Source: an uncultured cyanobacterium (GTDB taxonomy: Bacteria; Cyanobacteriota; Cyanobacteriia; Cyanobacteriales; FACHB-T130). From it: 32,817 bases of DNA. Location: assembly GCA_936920195.1 (NCBI GenBank), contig CAKZHE010000277.1:1-32817 (forward strand), given 5' to 3'. This document shows positions 24,888-32,721 of this stretch, in pieces. Positions within the stretch are counted from its first letter, which is position 1, and the number at the start of each line of letters is the position of its first letter. The notes under the pieces are model-generated. The model was not told the origin of the DNA. It saw only the letters and a program-made list of their open reading frames with translations, and ran no database searches. The position numbers and the translations under genes are program-made.

Positions 24888-24951
24888 AATGAAAAATTAG
24901 TAACTTGCTCTACCAGAGTTTGATTGATGCCATTTTAACCAAAGCAGTTAT
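24888..24951 (+). pseudogene. Scar of a deleted hicBA locus
   Basis: Three short blocks match the intact hicBA region to the right. 24888-24907 matches 26745-26764 at 19 of 20 bases. 24908-24924 (CTCTACCAGAGTTTGAT) is identical to 27020-27036, near the 3' end of hicB. 24941-24951 (AAAGCAGTTAT) is identical to 27323-27333, just past hicA. All appear in the same order with the coding parts missing. This is best read as a collapsed hicBA copy next to ptuB. Confidence 0.5.
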
Positions 24952-25592
24952 GCCGATGCAGGTAAATATAAATTTTCACCATTTAAAATTGCTACCAGAA
25001 TACTCATCAAATCTCTGAGATCGTCAGGTACGCGGTATAAATGCAAATCTTGAATAACACTCTTTGTCTGACGATCTAACAAACCGAATTGCCAGATTTT
25101 ACCAATTGATACGGCTCCATGAATATATCTTTGTCCTTCTTCAAGAATATGAGCTAATGCCACCATCTCTACCGCTAATTGCTTAAAACCCCGCTCTAAA
25201 TTTTCATCCTTGGCTTCAATTACTAAAAATTGATGATTTTCACTATTAGATTCAATAAAATAATCTAATTCTCCCTTCAGTTGATTATTCACTGTTAAAG
25301 CATAAGCAACCTTCAATCTAGATTTGGTATAGTCAATCAAATCCATCAACACAGGGGCAATTAAAAATTCCCGCCTTGCCATTTCATTATCAAAAGTGAT
25401 ATAGGGCAAACTATTAAACAATCTTTTTTCTAGGGCAGCAACTTCTACTAATTCACAAGCACTTTTAGCAAAATTTAATAACTTCATTTCAAAAGAATAA
25501 CCAAAGTAGTTAAGAATCTCCTCTGGATAGAAATTCAGCTTGAAGTAATCTGAAAAGCTCAAGGAATCTGGTAAAGTGATATTACGAATCAT
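24948..25592 (-). CDS. Hypothetical protein with PD-(D/E)XK nuclease-like core
   Basis: The 214-residue protein has a strand-helix core, GELDYFIESN then QFLVIEAKDENLERGFKQLA. Asp110, Glu126 and Lys128 with Gln138 fit a D...ExK...Q arrangement of PD-(D/E)XK nucleases. An upstream acidic residue in RREFLIAPVL (Glu75) could be the first motif residue. Similar proteins are frequent in cyanobacteria without known function. It is convergent with ptuB and divergent from the Rpn gene. The right-hand duplicate of this region has lost this gene except for its first few codons. Confidence 0.55.
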   Translation of the reverse strand: MIRNITLPDSLSFSDYFKLNFYPEEILNYFGYSFEMKLLNFAKSACELVEVAALEKRLFNSLPYITFDNEMARREFLIAPVLMDLIDYTKSRLKVAYALTVNNQLKGELDYFIESNSENHQFLVIEAKDENLERGFKQLAVEMVALAHILEEGQRYIHGAVSIGKIWQFGLLDRQTKSVIQDLHLYRVPDDLRDLMSILVAILNGENLYLPASA

Positions 25593-26678
25593 TGGGGTGT
25601 TTCCTCCTGATTTTCAGGGCAGATTATTAGTTTAATATAATTGGCAGCGTACAGGCGATCGCGATCGCCTGCCATCCAAAAATGAAATCAATTACCAAAT
25701 GACCAACCAAGAATATGATAGCCCCTGGAAAGAAGCTATCGAAAACTACTTTCAGGAATGCCTAGAATTTTTCTTTCCCCTCGCCGCTCAAGGCATCGAC
25801 TGGCAACGAGGCTATAACTTCCTGGACAAAGAATTGCAGCAAATCGCCCCCGATGCCGAAATTGGACGGAGATATGTTGATAAACTGGTACAAGTTTGGC
25901 AGCACGACGGCGGCGAAAAATGGGTATTAATTCACCTGGAAGTCCAAAGTTATGAAGAAAGTAACTTTGCCCAAAGGATGTATGTTTACCATTATCGCCT
26001 ATTTGACCGTTACCATCGATCTATCGCCAGCTTCGCCATTTTAGGAGACGAGCGGTTAAACTGGAAACCCAACTCCTACAGCGATGAATTGTGGGGATGT
26101 GAAATCAACTTCAAATTTCCCGTCGTCAAATTGCTAGAATTTCAGGAACGATGGGCAGAATTAGAAGCTAGTAATAATCCCTTTGCTACTGTGGTAATGG
26201 CGCATTTAAAAGCCAAAGCTACCCGTCAGGATGATACTGAGCGGAAACAATGGAAATTATATCTGACCAAGCGTCTTTACCAAAAAGGCTATCAGCGAGA
26301 ACAAATCATTAACTTGTTTCGGTTCATTGATTGGGTAATGCAGTTACCGCCAGAATTGGAAATCAAATTTCAGGAAGAAATCGGTCAATACGAGGAGGAA
26401 AAGACCATGCGTTATGTGACTAGCATTGAAAGAATGGGGATTGAAAAAGGTAGAGAAGAGGGCAGACAAGAGGGCAAACAAGAGGGCAGACAAGAAGGTT
26501 TGCGGGAGGGATTGATAGCGGCAATTGAATTAGGTTTAGAACTCAAATTTGGTAGTGAAAGTTTGCAGCTTTTAACGGAAATTTCGGAGATTCAGGATTT
26601 GGAAATTTTAGAAACAATTAAAGCCAGAATTAAGATGGCAAATAATTTGCGTGAAATTCAGCAAGTCTATCAATGATT
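25580..26678 (+). repeat. Direct duplication, copy 1
   Basis: This segment of about 1.1 kb recurs at 27331-28441. The match begins TATTACGAATCATTGGGGTG and runs through the Rpn gene to just past its stop. The offset is 1751 bp up to the repetitive tail, then 1763 bp. The first 13 bases are the 5' end of the divergent nuclease gene, so this copy keeps the original context. Confidence 0.95.
25699..26676 (+). CDS. Rpn/YhgA-type putative PD-(D/E)XK nuclease, copy 1
   Basis: The 325-residue protein belongs to the recombination-promoting nuclease/putative transposase group common in cyanobacteria. The nuclease core has Asp61 (RRYVDKLVQVW) and WVLIHLEVQSYEE with Glu81 and Gln83 replacing the ExK lysine, as in many family members. 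The middle (AKATRQDDTERKQWKLYLTK) is conserved. The tail holds four RQEG/KQEG-type units before a helical end. The start MTNQEYDSPWKEAIENYFQE is typical. The second copy is identical until the tail. It may act as a mobile or genome-rearranging nuclease; direct evidence for function here is absent. Confidence 0.8.
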   Translation: MTNQEYDSPWKEAIENYFQECLEFFFPLAAQGIDWQRGYNFLDKELQQIAPDAEIGRRYVDKLVQVWQHDGGEKWVLIHLEVQSYEESNFAQRMYVYHYRLFDRYHRSIASFAILGDERLNWKPNSYSDELWGCEINFKFPVVKLLEFQERWAELEASNNPFATVVMAHLKAKATRQDDTERKQWKLYLTKRLYQKGYQREQIINLFRFIDWVMQLPPELEIKFQEEIGQYEEEKTMRYVTSIERMGIEKGREEGRQEGKQEGRQEGLREGLIAAIELGLELKFGSESLQLLTEISEIQDLEILETIKARIKMANNLREIQQVYQ

Positions 26679-26738
26679 GGCAAGCGCTGCCATTTTGGGG
26701 ATAATTGGTTTTTAGAGCGATCGCACCAAAATAATCAG

Positions 26739-26780
26739 CTTAGGAATGAAAAATTAATAACTTGATTTTTTATTCCTAAG
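26739..26780. repeat. 16-bp inverted repeat upstream of hicBA
   Basis: CTTAGGAATGAAAAAT and ATTTTTTATTCCTAAG pair with one mismatch around a 10-nt loop. It lies 47 bp before the hicB start and 62 bp after the rpn copy 1 stop. It could terminate rpn transcription or be the operator bound by HicB. Confidence 0.55.
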
Positions 26781-26826
26781 CGCTAGGCTTCCGCCAGTCA
26801 CTCCTATGTTAAGCAGGGATAAAAAA

Positions 26827-27069
26827 ATGATTCAAGCCTATTTACAAAAAGCCATGACAACAGCCCATTACGAATTACTAGAAGATAATGAGGGGTTTTA
26901 TGGCGAAATTTCCCAAGCCCAAGGAGTTTGGGCAACTGGAAAAACATTAGAAGCCTGTCGCCAGGAGTTATTGGAAGTGCTGGAGGAGTGGGTAATTTTA
27001 GGCATTTCTATGGGTCATCCTCTACCAGAGTTTGATGGTATAACTATTAAAGTTGAGTTGGTTAGTTAA
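26827..27069 (+). CDS. hicB: HicB-family antitoxin
   Basis: I chose the ATG at 26827, with GGGA about 8 bases upstream, giving 80 residues; an in-frame ATG at 26806 adds seven unlikely residues. The sequence has the HicB pattern: YELLEDNEGFYGEISQAQGV, then TGKTLEACRQELLEVLEEWV, a partial RNase H-like fold, ending PLPEFDGITIKVELV. It lacks a C-terminal DNA-binding tail, so it is the short form. It neutralises HicA by direct binding. It precedes hicA by 34 bp, the reverse of the textbook hicA-hicB order but common in cyanobacteria. Confidence 0.82.
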   Translation: MIQAYLQKAMTTAHYELLEDNEGFYGEISQAQGVWATGKTLEACRQELLEVLEEWVILGISMGHPLPEFDGITIKVELVS

Positions 27070-27103
27070 TTGAGAATATGCTAAAAAAATGGAGTAATTT
27101 TGA

Positions 27104-27322
27104 ATGCCTTCTTTCCGCCCCATTTCTCGTCGTGAATTAATTACTGGGCTACGTGCTGCTGGTTTTACTGGCCCATATTCAGGTGGCAAACATCAATATA
27201 TGCAAAGAGATACTCTGCGAGTTCGCATTCCTAATCCGCATCAAGGCGATATTAGCCAAAATTTGCTAGCAAGAATCTTAAAGCAAGCAGAAATATCCCT
27301 GGAAGAATGGGAAAATTTGTAA
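27104..27322 (+). CDS. hicA: HicA-family mRNA interferase toxin
   Basis: The 72-residue protein has the dsRBD-like HicA fold pattern: ISRRELITGLRAAGFTGPYS, GGKHQYMQ with catalytic His30, and RIPNPHQGDISQNLLARILK. The conserved Gly-Lys-His and the P-x-H-x-G-D-I block match active toxins, so the toxin looks intact. It cleaves mRNA when released from HicB. It lies between the two rpn copies, and its 3' flank AAAGCAGTTAT is shared with the scar at 24941-24951. Confidence 0.85.
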   Translation: MPSFRPISRRELITGLRAAGFTGPYSGGKHQYMQRDTLRVRIPNPHQGDISQNLLARILKQAEISLEEWENL

Positions 27323-27330
27323 AAAGCAGT

Positions 27331-28441
27331 TATTACGAATCATTGGGGTGTTTCCTCCTGATTTTCAGGGCAGATTATTAGTTTAATATAATTGGCAGCG
27401 TACAGGCGATCGCGATCGCCTGCCATCCAAAAATGAAATCAATTACCAAATGACCAACCAAGAATATGATAGCCCCTGGAAAGAAGCTATCGAAAACTAC
27501 TTTCAGGAATGCCTAGAATTTTTCTTTCCCCTCGCCGCTCAAGGCATCGACTGGCAACGAGGCTATAACTTCCTGGACAAAGAATTGCAGCAAATCGCCC
27601 CCGATGCCGAAATTGGACGGAGATATGTTGATAAACTGGTACAAGTTTGGCAGCACGACGGCGGCGAAAAATGGGTATTAATTCACCTGGAAGTCCAAAG
27701 TTATGAAGAAAGTAACTTTGCCCAAAGGATGTATGTTTACCATTATCGCCTATTTGACCGTTACCATCGATCTATCGCCAGCTTCGCCATTTTAGGAGAC
27801 GAGCGGTTAAACTGGAAACCCAACTCCTACAGCGATGAATTGTGGGGATGTGAAATCAACTTCAAATTTCCCGTCGTCAAATTGCTAGAATTTCAGGAAC
27901 GATGGGCAGAATTAGAAGCTAGTAATAATCCCTTTGCTACTGTGGTAATGGCGCATTTAAAAGCCAAAGCTACCCGTCAGGATGATACTGAGCGGAAACA
28001 ATGGAAATTATATCTGACCAAGCGTCTTTACCAAAAAGGCTATCAGCGAGAACAAATCATTAACTTGTTTCGGTTCATTGATTGGGTAATGCAGTTACCG
28101 CCAGAATTGGAAATCAAATTTCAGGAAGAAATCGGTCAATACGAGGAGGAAAAGACCATGCGTTATGTGACTAGCATTGAAAGAATGGGGATTGAAAAAG
28201 GTAGAGAAGAGGGCAGACAAGAGGGCAGACAAGAGGGCAAACAAGAGGGCAGACAAGAAGGTTTGCGGGAGGGATTGATAGCAGCAATTGAATTAGGTTT
28301 AGAACTCAAATTTGGTAGCGAAGGTTTGCAGCTTTTAACGGAAATTTCGCAGATTCAAGATTTGGAAATTTTAGAAACAATTAAAGCCAGAATTAAGATG
28401 GCAAATAATTTGAGTGAAATTCAGCAAGTCTATCAGTGATA
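27331..28441 (+). repeat. Direct duplication, copy 2
   Basis: This repeats 25580-26678. It starts within a few bases of the hicA stop and carries the first codons of the absent nuclease gene (ATTACGAATCAT in reverse), proving that the segment came from a locus with that gene upstream. It is 12 bp longer owing to one extra RQEG unit in the coding tail. Confidence 0.95.
27450..28439 (+). CDS. Rpn/YhgA-type putative PD-(D/E)XK nuclease, copy 2
   Basis: This 329-residue protein is identical to the 25699-26676 product up to the Gln/Glu/Gly/Arg tail. It has one more RQEG unit and differs at three residues after it (Gly for Ser, Gln for Glu, Ser for Arg). Core residues Asp61, Glu81 and Gln83 are kept. 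The upstream 119 bp, including a palindromic GGCGATCGCGATCGCC, is also the same, so both copies should be expressed alike. Nothing suggests inactivation of either copy. Confidence 0.8.
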   Translation: MTNQEYDSPWKEAIENYFQECLEFFFPLAAQGIDWQRGYNFLDKELQQIAPDAEIGRRYVDKLVQVWQHDGGEKWVLIHLEVQSYEESNFAQRMYVYHYRLFDRYHRSIASFAILGDERLNWKPNSYSDELWGCEINFKFPVVKLLEFQERWAELEASNNPFATVVMAHLKAKATRQDDTERKQWKLYLTKRLYQKGYQREQIINLFRFIDWVMQLPPELEIKFQEEIGQYEEEKTMRYVTSIERMGIEKGREEGRQEGRQEGKQEGRQEGLREGLIAAIELGLELKFGSEGLQLLTEISQIQDLEILETIKARIKMANNLSEIQQVYQ

Positions 28442-28475
28442 TCATGTCCGTCAGTTATTAACCATGATTGATGTA

Positions 28476-28532
28476 GGGGCGGGTTTGGGCAAGAATTTTA
28501 ATCCTTGCCAATAACCTAAATAAACCCGCCCC
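28476..28532. repeat. Nested hairpin repeat after rpn copy 2
   Basis: GGGGCGGGTTT and AAACCCGCCCC form perfect 11-bp outer arms. GGCAAG and CTTGCC (28488-28509) form a nested inner stem. This is the GTAGGGGCGGGTTT type of cyanobacterial repeat, placed between the convergent rpn and sdhB genes. Confidence 0.7.
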
Positions 28533-28590
28533 GACGCAGGTTTAAAGATTGCATGAATAATATTCCTCAAAAAGGCACAAAGTCAACGTC

Positions 28591-29811
28591 CTAGCGCCAG
28601 CCTAACCAGGTGAAGAAATCCTGATGGGTGAAAAATTCCAAAGTCAGCAATAGCACTAACCCCAACATGGCAAACCGTCCATTAATTAACTCGGCGTAGG
28701 CTGTCCAACCAAAGGCTGGTGTGGGGGGGTAAGTAGGTTCGCTGGTAACGGGTTCCACAGGTGGTTTAGGTTCGGCTGTCATAACGGTTGTTTGTACCCT
28801 TGATGAAGATTCTAACTTTTGGACGGCTTCAATCAGCGATCGCGTTTCCGTTGTCCCCGCTGAAGGCTCAAAATCCGGCGGAAATTTCCCCCGCTGTAAC
28901 ATTTTTACTCCCAAGGGAAGCAAACTAATTAAACCCTGCCAGGAATTGCCCACCACTTGTAAGCCAAATTTCCGCTCGTCAATCCAGCCTCCTTGCTTGA
29001 CTAGATCTATTAATACCTTGCGGTGGCGAATAGAGCGACTGGCAGTAGCATCTTGACGGTGGAGAATTTCCTGTTTAATTTTACCAATTTGATCCATAGG
29101 GGCAACTTCCATGGGACAAACCGTATTGCACTCATAACAGCGGGTGCAACCCCACACTCCTTGGGTTCCCTGCTGGTACTTCTCTAACCGCCCTGCCGTT
29201 TGGTCATCGCGGGAATCTGCCACCATCCGATAGGCTTTAGCTAGGGCGTGGGGACCGACAAAATCAGGATTGACGGCGGTGGCATTGCATTCAGAATAAC
29301 AAGCACCGCACAATATACAGTTACCAGTTTGGTCTAACTTTTCCCGTTCGGCAGGCAATTGCAAAAATTCTCGTTCGGGAATTTGTCGCGCCTTGGTACT
29401 CACATAGGGTTCCACCGCTTCCAAATTATCCCAAAACTTCTGCATATCCACTACCAGATCCTTAATTACTGGCATATTCCCCATAGGAGCTACAGTAATT
29501 TCTGGCAGGGAATTTCCCCCAGTCGCGGTAACTAATTGAGTCGCTGCCGCCGAGATTTCTGCCAGTTTTGCCAATTCGCTGCCAACATTTTCTTTACAGG
29601 CGAGGGCAGAACGACCATTAATCCGCATCGAGCAACTGCCACAAATAGTATTGCGGCAATTTTTCCGAAAAGCAAGGCTGCCGTCCTGCTCCCACTTAAT
29701 GCGATTAAGACATTCTAGAATTGTATTTCCTGGCTCCACATCCAGCGTATAATTCTGAATTCGAGGGGCAGAGTTTGGCTGTTGGCGGAGGATCTTAAAA
29801 ATAACTTGCAT
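28591..29811 (-). CDS. sdhB: Succinate dehydrogenase/fumarate reductase Fe-S subunit fused to a C-terminal HLIP (chlorophyll-binding) domain
   Basis: I start at the ATG at 29811 (MQVIFKILRQQPNSAPRI), the common SdhB start; a GTG six bases upstream is possible. Residues 1-105 form the [2Fe-2S] ferredoxin domain with Cys52, 57, 60 and 72. The [4Fe-4S]/[3Fe-4S] domain has CILCGACYSEC (Cys165, 168, 171, 175) and CTRCYECNTVC (Cys222, 225, 228, 232). SdhB normally ends near 330. Here a Pro/Thr-rich linker (about 338-364) leads to a full HLIP segment: FGWTAYAELINGRFAMLG with Glu374, Asn377 and Arg379 of the ExxNGRxAMxG chlorophyll motif, one hydrophobic helix, and WLGW at the end. The frame is continuous, without a stop. 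No other sdh subunit is nearby. The SdhB part should pass electrons from succinate to plastoquinone at the thylakoid; the HLIP may anchor it or bind pigment. Confidence 0.9.
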   Translation of the reverse strand: MQVIFKILRQQPNSAPRIQNYTLDVEPGNTILECLNRIKWEQDGSLAFRKNCRNTICGSCSMRINGRSALACKENVGSELAKLAEISAAATQLVTATGGNSLPEITVAPMGNMPVIKDLVVDMQKFWDNLEAVEPYVSTKARQIPEREFLQLPAEREKLDQTGNCILCGACYSECNATAVNPDFVGPHALAKAYRMVADSRDDQTAGRLEKYQQGTQGVWGCTRCYECNTVCPMEVAPMDQIGKIKQEILHRQDATASRSIRHRKVLIDLVKQGGWIDERKFGLQVVGNSWQGLISLLPLGVKMLQRGKFPPDFEPSAGTTETRSLIEAVQKLESSSRVQTTVMTAEPKPPVEPVTSEPTYPPTPAFGWTAYAELINGRFAMLGLVLLLTLEFFTHQDFFTWLGWR

Positions 29812-29817
29812 ATTCAC

Positions 29818-30770
29818 AAGTGCTAAATTTATGCTGAGGGATGCAGGAGCGATCGCCCTAATTCCGGTGCATCAACTCCACCGGGGGGATAGTTTTGCCA
29901 CTGCTGCCAGTCTCAAACTTAATTTCTTAGGCTTCAGACCAGGGTAGTTCTGTTATTTTACCGTAGGTGATGGCACGCGATCGCCTCATTTTCCATCCTA
30001 GGCCAGGGAATTATTGCCCTTAATCTAGTAAAATTTATAGATTTTTGATATTCGTTCACATTTGCGCTCAGAATCACCAAATTTCCCGGACTGACGATCG
30101 CTGACTGGGTTGCCGAAGCAGGTTTTTTTCCCTTTCCCCAGTTGCCCTAATTCCTCTTTGGGCAGTTTTGGGGTAACTATATAGATCTATTGGCACAATT
30201 TCCCCCCTACCCCTAGCCGCCGCCCCAAAATTCCGCCTTCTATCTTGATTATATAGAGCCAGATTGTCCCGGTCGTTTAATTTTAGGGAGCGCTCCATCT
30301 TCCTATTTGCCGTTCTCCCCGGCGCGGATTTACCAACCAGTCAGCAATTAACCCAGTTAATTTTACCCAGCTAGCCCCCGCTGAAGGCGATCAGGGGACA
30401 TTAATCCCCTGGTGAAGATGGTGAAAAAAATTCAGCCTAGGGGCGATCGCCATCGGCTAACTGGCAGCGATCGCTAGTCCTCAATCTGGTTATAAAAATA
30501 TCACCAACGGTTGACATCTAGCAACTACTATGGCTAACCAGCTTTTCCCCTGGGTAAAACTGGACAATGAGCAGGGATTCTACTTAACCTCAATCTATCT
30601 GAAGACTCAATCTGGAAATCGCCCCCAATAAAAATTTACCAACTTTAGAAAATATTTTCCAAAAAATTGTCACAGTTGAGGAATTTAGCTATATATTTTT
30701 TATAGGGTCAATTATTCCTCACTTGACTCAAAGTTACTATACTGGAAAACGAAGGATATTTTGTAAGACG
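29818..30770. other. Long non-coding region between sdhB and cyAbrB2
   Basis: About 950 bp without a credible gene. A 74-codon minus-strand frame (30074-30298) has Arg-rich, non-conserved-looking content. The region is rich in HIP1 sites (near 29849, 29979, 30444 and 30466), with a small CCGGTG...CCACCGG hairpin near 29865-29885. I see no tRNA or known riboswitch. The right 100 bp are AT-rich and hold the likely promoter of the AbrB gene; the rest could encode a small RNA or a long 5' leader. Confidence 0.5.
30667..30695 (+). promoter_or_regulatory. Candidate sigma-70 promoter of cyAbrB2
   Basis: TTGTCA at 30667-30672 and TATATA at 30690-30695 are separated by 17 bases. Transcription would start near 30702, giving a leader of about 70 nt before the ATG at 30771. 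This is a consensus reading only. Confidence 0.4.
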
Positions 30771-31199
30771 ATGAGTGAAACTGCAACCGCCCCACTGACC
30801 GGGAAAGCACTGCTTCAAAAAGTAAAAGAGCTTTCAAACTTACCCCGCCGAGAAACCGCCAAACGCTGCGGCTATTTCACGATCACTAAGCACGACCAAA
30901 CTCGCGTCAATTTAACCGACTTTTATGACGCAGTCCTAGCAGCTAAGGGAGTTCCCCTCGATCCAGAAGGAACAAAAGATGGTCGCGGACGCGAACCGAC
31001 TTATCGCGTCAGCGTTCACAAAAACGGTCAAATTGTTATCGGTGCCACCTACACCGAAGCGATGGGATTGAAGCCGGGAGATGAATTTGAAATCAAGCTA
31101 GGCTACAAGCACATTCACTTAATTCAAGTGGACAGCGATAAAAAAAGCCTAGTCGATGAGGAAGAAGCCGACGACGAAACTGAAGATGAGGATGAGTAA
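30771..31199 (+). CDS. AbrB-family transcriptional regulator, cyAbrB2 type
   Basis: The ATG at 30771 gives MSETATAPLTGKALLQKVKE, the conserved start of cyAbrB2 proteins; an upstream TTG would add unrelated residues. The 142-residue protein continues LPRRETAKRCGYFTITKHDQ, then GRGREPTYRVSVHKNGQIVI and MGLKPGDEFEIKLGYKHIHL. The AbrB-like DNA-binding fold is at the C-terminal side, as typical of cyAbrB. The tail is very acidic (EEEADDETEDEDE). cyAbrB2 proteins are abundant nucleoid-associated regulators of carbon/nitrogen balance and fermentative genes in cyanobacteria. This is a strong taxonomic marker. Confidence 0.92.
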   Translation: MSETATAPLTGKALLQKVKELSNLPRRETAKRCGYFTITKHDQTRVNLTDFYDAVLAAKGVPLDPEGTKDGRGREPTYRVSVHKNGQIVIGATYTEAMGLKPGDEFEIKLGYKHIHLIQVDSDKKSLVDEEEADDETEDEDE

Positions 31200-31773
31200 A
31201 CAGCCAAAACTTCTCGTCTAGGTTTGCAGGGGATCAATTGGCTAGGGGATTTTCACAGGTTCGCTAGCTAAACTGCCCCGAAAAGCTGTCAAGGGACGGA
31301 GAAGAAAAGGTAAATTGGTTAGCACTGCTACCAAGGCAACTACCCTAATTTAACGGCTAGGGTTAGTCGCGCCTTTGTCGAGACTGGAGCAAATTTATAA
31401 TTGGCCAGCAAATTCCGGCAAGCGGGGGTTCGTAAAAATTGACTGTGGAATGTCAAATTTTCTGAGTGACTTTACAAGCAGCAGAAACAAGTCCATCGAC
31501 TCCCGCACAAATTTGCTGACAGACCAACAAGAATCCTCAGAGTTTGTCCTAGGGCATGAGCGATCGCCAGTCCGGTTATGGCAAGCTGAAGATCGCAGGT
31601 GAGTTTGATAAATTCCCGGAAATAGCTTTTATGGAGTGCAATGGGTAGGGGCGAAAAATATTCGTCCCTGCCTTTGCCTTGGAATTGGGTGCAGCAGACA
31701 GATAGGAATACCCCATCTGTTCGTCTTGCAACTAGGCTCAGTCCTCAGCTAGCCATCTTGACAGCAAAATTTT
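31200..31773. other. Intergenic region with one hairpin repeat
   Basis: A TTG-initiated 75-codon frame (31375-31602) lacks a ribosome site and any recognisable pattern. At 31644-31672 GGTAGGGGCGAA and TTCGTCCCTGCC form an imperfect hairpin of the GTAGGGGCGAA repeat type. HIP1-like GCGATCGCC occurs near 31560. I see no RNA gene. The last part holds the promoter of the CPBP gene. Confidence 0.45.
31644..31672. repeat. GGTAGGGGCGAA hairpin repeat
   Basis: Twelve-base arms GGTAGGGGCGAA and TTCGTCCCTGCC pair with two mismatches around AAATA. It belongs to the same general type as the hairpins at 17287, 19295 and 28476. Confidence 0.55.
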
Positions 31774-32655
31774 ATGACTACTTTTGAGCAAACATCTGAA
31801 TTTTGGCAGCAGGTAGTCCCCACCCTACCTGCTTTAATAAAAGCGATCGCCTTTTTTGCCCTTTGGCTGATACTTTGGCTACCTTTAGCCATTCCCGTCG
31901 CCAAAAAATTGCAATGGCAGCCGCGAACACCCCTCACCAGCGCCCAAAAATTACCCTTACTAGCTTCGCTATATTTAATTGCCCCCCTGATGGTTTGGGG
32001 AACTGCCCAACTAGAGGGCAAGAATTGGGCTGATTATGGCTGGTACTGGCAGCCCCAAACCTTAATTTCCCTGGGAATAGGATGGTTATTGGGCGTACTG
32101 GGTTTAGCCTTGATGTTTGGCATTCAAGGGGTACTGGGGTGGGTAAATTGGCAACCGCCCAAACAACCTGACTCCGGAGCGGGAGAGAAAAAGTTAAATT
32201 TAACTGATGCTCTGGCAACAGTGGTTTTACCGACGCTATTAATTGCTTTATTAATAAGTGCAATTGAAGAATTAATTTTTCGGGGGGTACTGCTCAATTT
32301 ATTGCAACAAGATTATTATCCCGCGATCGCCGCCCTAATTTCCAGCTTAATTTTTGCCCTCCTGCATCTAATTTGGGAACAGCAGGATACTTTACCACAA
32401 TTGCCGGGACTATGGTTGATGGGGATCATCTTAGTTTTAGCGCGATGGGTGGCTGGGGGTAATTTAGGATTAGCGATTGGGTTGCACGCCGGATGGGTGT
32501 GGGCGATCGCTTGTTTAGATACAATGGGAGCGATCGCCTATACTGGGAAAATCTCCCCTTGGGTGACAGGGATTGGTGGTAAACCCCTAGCTGGGTTCGC
32601 CGGGATAGTTTGCTTGCTAGCCACAGGTGCGATCGTGTTCAATTTTAAGTTTTAG
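31774..32655 (+). CDS. CPBP-family intramembrane metalloprotease
   Basis: The 293-residue polytopic membrane protein has about seven hydrophobic segments. The CPBP/ABI (CAAX protease, bacteriocin-processing) motifs are complete: EELIFR with Glu165, Glu166 and Arg170, FALLHL with His198, and GLHAGWVW with His238. These residues form the metal or catalytic site in the membrane. Cyanobacterial members have few known substrates; protein processing or bacteriocin self-immunity are family roles. No bacteriocin precursor is seen nearby. The end of the protein is in frame and complete. Confidence 0.85.
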   Translation: MTTFEQTSEFWQQVVPTLPALIKAIAFFALWLILWLPLAIPVAKKLQWQPRTPLTSAQKLPLLASLYLIAPLMVWGTAQLEGKNWADYGWYWQPQTLISLGIGWLLGVLGLALMFGIQGVLGWVNWQPPKQPDSGAGEKKLNLTDALATVVLPTLLIALLISAIEELIFRGVLLNLLQQDYYPAIAALISSLIFALLHLIWEQQDTLPQLPGLWLMGIILVLARWVAGGNLGLAIGLHAGWVWAIACLDTMGAIAYTGKISPWVTGIGGKPLAGFAGIVCLLATGAIVFNFKF

Positions 32656-32721
32656 TGCTTTGGAGTCAAAAACAAGTAATTCTCTGCTGGAGAACTAAGC
32701 AAAATGAAGCAAGAATTAATT

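Noticed and set aside
22835-25592. Retron with PtuAB effector
   Set aside because: No reverse transcriptase or retron msr/msd-like RNA is seen on either side; the ATPase-HNH pair stands alone.
26433-26510. CRISPR-like short repeats in the rpn genes
   Set aside because: The repeated GGGCAGACAAGA units are coding RQEG/KQEG repeats without spacers; no CRISPR array exists in the window.
30074-30298. 74-codon minus-strand open frame in the sdhB-abrB gap
   Set aside because: Arg-rich, no recognisable domain, and the ribosome site is too close to the ATG; it probably reflects GC-rich non-coding DNA.
31319-31360. Possible CIRCE-like element (TTAGCACTG)
   Set aside because: Only one partial half-site is present; the inverted half is missing and no heat-shock gene follows.
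31375-31602. 75-codon plus-strand frame after cyAbrB2
   Set aside because: It starts at TTG without a ribosome site, and its composition resembles no protein family.
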